Shown: piece after piece, positions 59,657 to 64,000 of the stretch | Layout of the letters: every line of letters starts with the position of its first letter | Position numbering within the stretch: position 1 is the first letter of the stretch | Origin: Lithospermum erythrorhizon | Taxonomy: Eukaryota; Streptophyta; Magnoliopsida; Boraginales; Boraginaceae | Reading direction: 5' to 3' | Assembly (NCBI GenBank): GCA_019722365.1 | Contig: JADFUC010000230.1 | Location: forward strand, 104,056-168,055 | Length of the DNA: 64,000 bases | Notes under the pieces: generated by a model | The model's input: only the letters and a program-made list of their open reading frames with translations | The model's database searches: none | Told to the model about the DNA's origin: nothing | Position numbers and translations under genes: made by a program

Positions 59657-60650
59657 TTTAAAATCTAGTATTCATGAATTTGTTAAATTGATAAACGCAA
59701 TGAATTCATACATCCAGGATCCTCAAATTAATGTATATTAATCACAAACACAAAAATATAAATATGAATACGAGAATCATACGTTGCGGCCAGGCGAAGC
59801 GAACCCAAATCCTACTTGTCGGCCTGGCGTAGAAAGCCCCTTCAAAATCATCTCAAAGCTTGTTCAACACCTAAATGATGTCCTCTAGATTGCACGCTGA
59901 GAAGCGAACCAGTGCCAGACACTTTAGAATTTGAAAATGAAATGAAATTGGAAGAAAAACTCACTGATTCTCTCTATGGAGAGCGGCTTTCTAGCAGAGA
60001 GGGTAGAGGATTTTTTTATGATTCTTATGATAAAAAAACCTAATCCCCTCTTTAAATACGAGTCCCAAAAATTCCACTCGTTAAGCAGCTTCGTTAAGAA
60101 ATCGGTTTAACTTCGTTAACCCAATTGGTATTATGAGCTTCAATTAAATATTGAGTTACTAGTGAAGTTGTTCTATTTTAATTAACTTAACAGAGTCAAT
60201 TAAAATACTAATGAAGTCCTTTATCGAATAACTTATCAAGTTATTCATCAATTTTAATTGCTTATTGGAATTAAACTTACTGCAAGATTAACCGATTGAT
60301 GTTCATCGACATATATTTGATAAATATATAAATATTGAGAACTTACATTTTCTCAATATACAAGTCTCGTTTAATTTCATTCGCGATATTATTCGAATAT
60401 CGTTGTATATGTGACACTCTAGAGTTCCTTGAATAATAGTAAAGTTGTATAATAATAATAATTGACCAATTACTATTATTATAACGTTGATTAATAGTAA
60501 GATACAGCAATGGTTCATAACCTCTTAAATTATCTGAGAACCACACTAGTAATATACAATTACTAAGGTGAAACTTTAAGTTAAATGAAATAAATTTTAA
60601 CCAAGCGGGTAAATGAATTGATACCTGAATTATCGCATAGCGGGCACAAT
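59657..60650 (-). repeat. 5' LTR of the copia element
   Basis: Placed between the primer site and the point where another element's integrase resumes. On the - strand it has a TATA-like 'cgtatttaaagagggg' near 60060, suitably ahead of the transcribed part. Ends not defined precisely. Confidence 0.5.
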
Positions 60651-60659
60651 AAAGAGGAA

Positions 60660-63435
60660 TCCAGAGATTCTCATTGATTTCGACATTTAGAACATAGCAT
60701 TTGCAACTAACATGATCACTTGAATGGCCTTGATTTTGGTATTCTTTTCATTTTGTTACTTTTTTTACTGCGCAGAAACGCCAAAACTCTTTAAACGCGT
60801 CACTCATGGCAAGAAAAATAACTTCCATGTAAATCGAGAATAATGCTAACTATCACATGTATATCTAGACCCTCCTAGACTTACAACATCATTTTCACCA
60901 AACAAGTTCATATGCAATAAATCCAAGAACATTTTTGAGTGGATATTTATTATGATTTAAGCGACACATTTTATGCACACGAGTGTGGGCATAACATAAT
61001 TGTTCATTTTAAATTTAATATTTGGCAAACCTCATTGTGATCATGCTTGGACAATTTTGAAATTAAGTCAATACGAGGCATGCCTAGACGCCTATGCCAT
61101 AAACTTACATTATCATGCATATGACAACACGTGTAGAACCGATCAAATCCAAAATCAACATAATGAGCATTATTGGAGCAAAAGCCATGGATGACTAGAG
61201 GAGAAGTATTGTGAGAGATAACACACTTGTTTTTAGAAAACGACACATCATAATCATTATCGAATAATTGACTCACACTTAGTAAATTAAACTTAACGCC
61301 ATCAACATGCAATGCATCTTTAATTTTAAAATAATTTTTCTTACCAACATAACCTTTACCCAACACCTTTGCGGATTCATTGTTACTTCCCAAACTTAAG
61401 CAGGATCCACTTACTTTATTTCCCAATTTTAAAAAGCAGATAAGCATCACCGTCATGTGCCTCAGAGCAACCACTGCTCGATCGTCCATAGATTCTTTCT
61501 TTTGGATGAGGTAAGCTAACTTGCACCAAAGAAAGTCAAGTACTCGCTTTGGTACGAGATAGACTTGGGTCCTTGAGGGTTAGTTTTCAGGATTGTTCTT
61601 CGAACAATCCATTTTGGTCGTTTCCAAGTAGGTATTAAAGTTCCAAGATCAACCAATTTACGGATATGACAGTGAGAGACATTATGATTTCCTTTTTCCA
61701 CGGTATGTACATATAACGAGGTTCTTAACATGATGAGGAGGATGAAGATACATAATTTGCCAGATCATTTTGAAGGATTAGCTCTAACGAACTTAATGGA
61801 AGAAGTAGAAGCACGGTTAAGAGCAAACGAGTTATCACCTATATATCCTAAACCTCTTTTATTCATGTTTTTACTTTGAGTCTCTAATATCTCATCAAGT
61901 TTATTTGTACGCAACTCATAGGTGTTCAACTTATTCTTTAACTCGAGATTCTCTGATTAACTTTTCAAACTTTTCTTAAGCTCCAGTTTCTCGAGATCGG
62001 CTTACTTTTTATTAAGATCAACTTCTAATTTTTAAAGCAGTGATGTCATTTTCTAGTCTAGAAATTTTAGTGATCGTAAAACCGGTTTTCTTAGAACTGC
62101 AGTCTTATATTTAGAGATCATATAGGCCATGTCTTCTAACATACGTTCATTTATTTTACTCAATTTAGCATAAGACATTTTTTGATCATCGCTTTAGGAG
62201 TCAATATCGATTATTATAATCAAAGCAAAAACTAGAACCGAATTAGTCGGAAAGTTCCTCGGTGGAGTCATTTGCCCGTAGGCATATGGCATTTGCTATC
62301 TCCTCGACTTCAAGTCCGAGGCTACAAAGTGAGTTACTTAGGTTGATTTCTTCTTCGATCGAGGCCAGTCCAACTTTGATATGACCCGACACATTTACGT
62401 TCAAAGCATTTAGGTTGATACGTTCTTGTAGCTTCCAAATTCTTTAAAACACCCACTTCTTTTTATAGTTCTCATTTTTCAGTTTAGGATACTCTTTCTT
62501 GTGGTTACGGTATTTGGAATCTTCTTGAAATTTTTGGTCCAACATAATAGCCAAATCATCGACATCTTAAATCGGCTTCCGTCCATTTCGATCATTATCC
62601 GGCCTTGGCGTATTTGATAAGAGCGAGTTTTCTTATTCTTCCTTCGCCTTTGATAAGCAATGACCTCTTCTTGTCTTGACAACCGATAGGTTCTACGATG
62701 GAATAATTTTACGATATCGCTTGGCCTCGGTGATATAATTTCCACGTCATAGTCATTGGTAAAGGAAACTTCAAAAATCTTCCCATTAATCTCTTCTCTG
62801 GAAAATATTTTGCAAGGACACTCCAAATTGTTGAGTATCTCATTGAACCTCGATAAATGTCGACAATGGATTCTCAAGTACTTTCATCTCAAACTTACGA
62901 TGCTCTTTGGTCAAAGAGAGGCGAACTTTGATGCGCTTCGCTTGATTTATTCTGACTTGTAGGCCGTCTAAAAGCAATCCCAAATTTTTTTTGCAGTTTT
63001 ACAACTCTTGATTCTCCCATATTCTTCTTTGCACATAGCATTGTGCAAGAGATTCACTGCCTTAGCATTCAAGGCAATCTTCCTTAGTTCATCTGGGCCC
63101 GAGGAGCTTTTTTAAGTTGTCTTGCTCGGCATCGGTGATTGATGCTTGCATTATTGATAGCCCCCGCCTCGAGGGCTTTCTTCATTCATCATCACTCGAG
63201 TCCCCGGCAGACAGTCTAATCTTCATTGGGATTAAGTGGTCCATGAGGATGATCCTCAGAGAAACGTAATCAATACTCTGCTGTGAAATTTCATATGATT
63301 TAACTCGATGTCGTAGTTAGTACAAATCAGCAAGGGCCTAGAGCTGGGCATCCACTTCACCACAAAATGTACCCATATTACCCGAGCTTCCCATGATCTT
63401 TTACTACGTGATATTAAGCACAAATTATAGAACAC
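60660..63435 (-). pseudogene. Degraded copia gag-pol, 5' half
   Basis: Gag: CKTAKKIWDCF and RFNEILNNLECPCKIFSREE between 63010 and 62770 (UBN2-type gag). Protease area near 61485-61430, with the D-S-G-C-S-R-H-M-T-G stretch split by frame slips. Then GKGYVGKKNYFKIKDALHVD, NLLSVSQLFDNDYDVSFSKN and LWHRRLGMPRIDLISKLSKH at 61360-61060. Integrase start: VSLGGSRYT, MSDAFKEF and SSDHV at about 60870-60690. Several frame shifts and stops. Confidence 0.8.
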
Positions 63436-63451
63436 GGGCTCTGATACCAAT
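63436..63451 (-). other. Primer binding site
   Basis: On the + strand 'ggctctgataccaatt'; on the - strand AATTGGTATCAGAGCC, a full match to the canonical site for initiator Met tRNA. Confidence 0.9.
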
Positions 63452-64000
63452 TGTTACGCGGAATACTATCCTTGGGGGGGTGAATAAGGATTATACTTTC
63501 TTTTTGTGTTTTTCGGTTTTTAAGATTGTATTACAGATTTTAGTAATATAATTTAGAACAAATTAATTACCCCACACAAATATATTATATATAAAGACAA
63601 TCTAGTAATAGAAAAATTGCACAAACAAAAACAACAATAAAGTACGATGACAATATATAACTTCTAAAGAAGTAAAATATTAAGGAAAGAAGAGGCTAGA
63701 AGCAATTTTAACGAGCTTGATTTCCACCCAAGGTACTCGACCATCGGCTTTCGACCTCGGGATTTGGGAGCGATGCCATTATGAAAGTAAAGTAACCGGT
63801 TGGTACAAATGAAAGCAACTCCAAATCAAGTGAAGACAACTTCTAGCGATTACATGCTGAAACCAGCCAGCTCGAGAGTTTCTACACTCAATCTGCACAT
63901 TAAGGGCAAGAAAAACAGCTACCTGGGATTTTGCTTTGACTAATATAATTACGAGATGTAAACAAAACTATGAAATCTCACAAGCTATCAAGTTTATAAA
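63452..64000 (-). repeat. LTR of the second - strand copia element, partial
   Basis: Begins TGTTACGCGG on the + strand directly beside the primer site (so it ends ..AACA on the - strand) and continues past the window edge. AT-rich with a GC-richer block near 63720-63800. Confidence 0.7.

Larger units (their letters stand above)
54200..60650 (-). mobile_element. Ty1/copia retrotransposon, degraded
   Basis: Read on the - strand from about 60650: LTR, primer site (59656-59641), a long leader of about 1 kb, gag, protease, integrase, reverse transcriptase, RNase H and a post-pol region to about 54200. Order is copia. The 3' LTR is not recognised. Confidence 0.78.
60660..64000 (-). mobile_element. 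Second - strand copia element, running off the right edge
   Basis: On the - strand: LTR (beyond 64000 to 63452), primer site, gag, protease, GAG-pre-integrase and the first part of integrase, which stops near 60660 at the LTR of the previous copia element. Confidence 0.8.

Noticed and set aside
63436..63453. tRNA-like sequence 'tggtatcagagcc'
   Set aside because: It is a retrotransposon primer binding site complementary to a tRNA 3' end, not a tRNA gene. The same applies at 51617 and 59641.

Overview
This is a window of plant nuclear DNA, most likely from a eudicot. Three host genes have spliceosomal introns (GT..AG), the background is AT-rich, and most of the rest is made of Ty1/copia and Ty3/gypsy LTR retrotransposons plus Stowaway-type MITEs. 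I cannot name the species. Nothing in the window looks bacterial: no operons, no CRISPR array, no rRNA or tRNA gene.

Host genes. (1) The theta subunit of the cytosolic chaperonin CCT/TRiC (CCT8), + strand, 11326-16647. All 13 exons can be placed; the only fault is at the end of exon 1, which is out of phase with exon 2. (2) On the - strand, 17125-18892, facing CCT8 tail to tail, is an ARM-repeat protein of the SINE1/SINE2 type (SUN-interacting nuclear-envelope protein). Its C-terminus, in another frame, encodes a hydrophobic helix and a terminal V-V-P-T, the plant KASH signature. (3) At 42791-48899, + strand, is the decayed 5' half of an MRD1/RBM19-like multi-RRM gene for rRNA processing. Its start codon is lost, it has many frame slips, a gypsy LTR sits in one intron, and a second gypsy element cuts it off. 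A fourth, weaker host-type remnant is a Myb/SANT-like exon pair at 33125-33690 (- strand).

Mobile elements from left to right: an old LTR element (about 1216-9508) with one MITE in its interior and another in its right LTR; a copia element of SIRE/Maximus type (about 22720-32241, + strand) with decayed gag-pol and an extra acidic ORF after pol; a copia fragment with 5' LTR, gag and protease (36242-39153, - strand); a gypsy LTR (43524 to about 45880); a chromovirus-like gypsy element (about 49031-54150, + strand); a copia element (about 54200-60650, - strand); and another copia element running off the right edge (about 60660-64000, - strand). The last two look nested. A short MITE family lies just upstream of CCT8 and, inverted, upstream of the KASH gene.

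Reading frames in all the host genes and all the elements are broken by small indels, several of them one base short in a run (AA to A, CC to C, AAA to AA). Either an unpolished long-read assembly or real decay could explain this; old transposons are expected to be broken, but CCT8 is an essential gene and should not be. I found no convincing undescribed system. The points most worth a second look are the KASH gene, the inverted-repeat cluster before the extra copia ORF, and the MRD1 locus split by retrotransposons.
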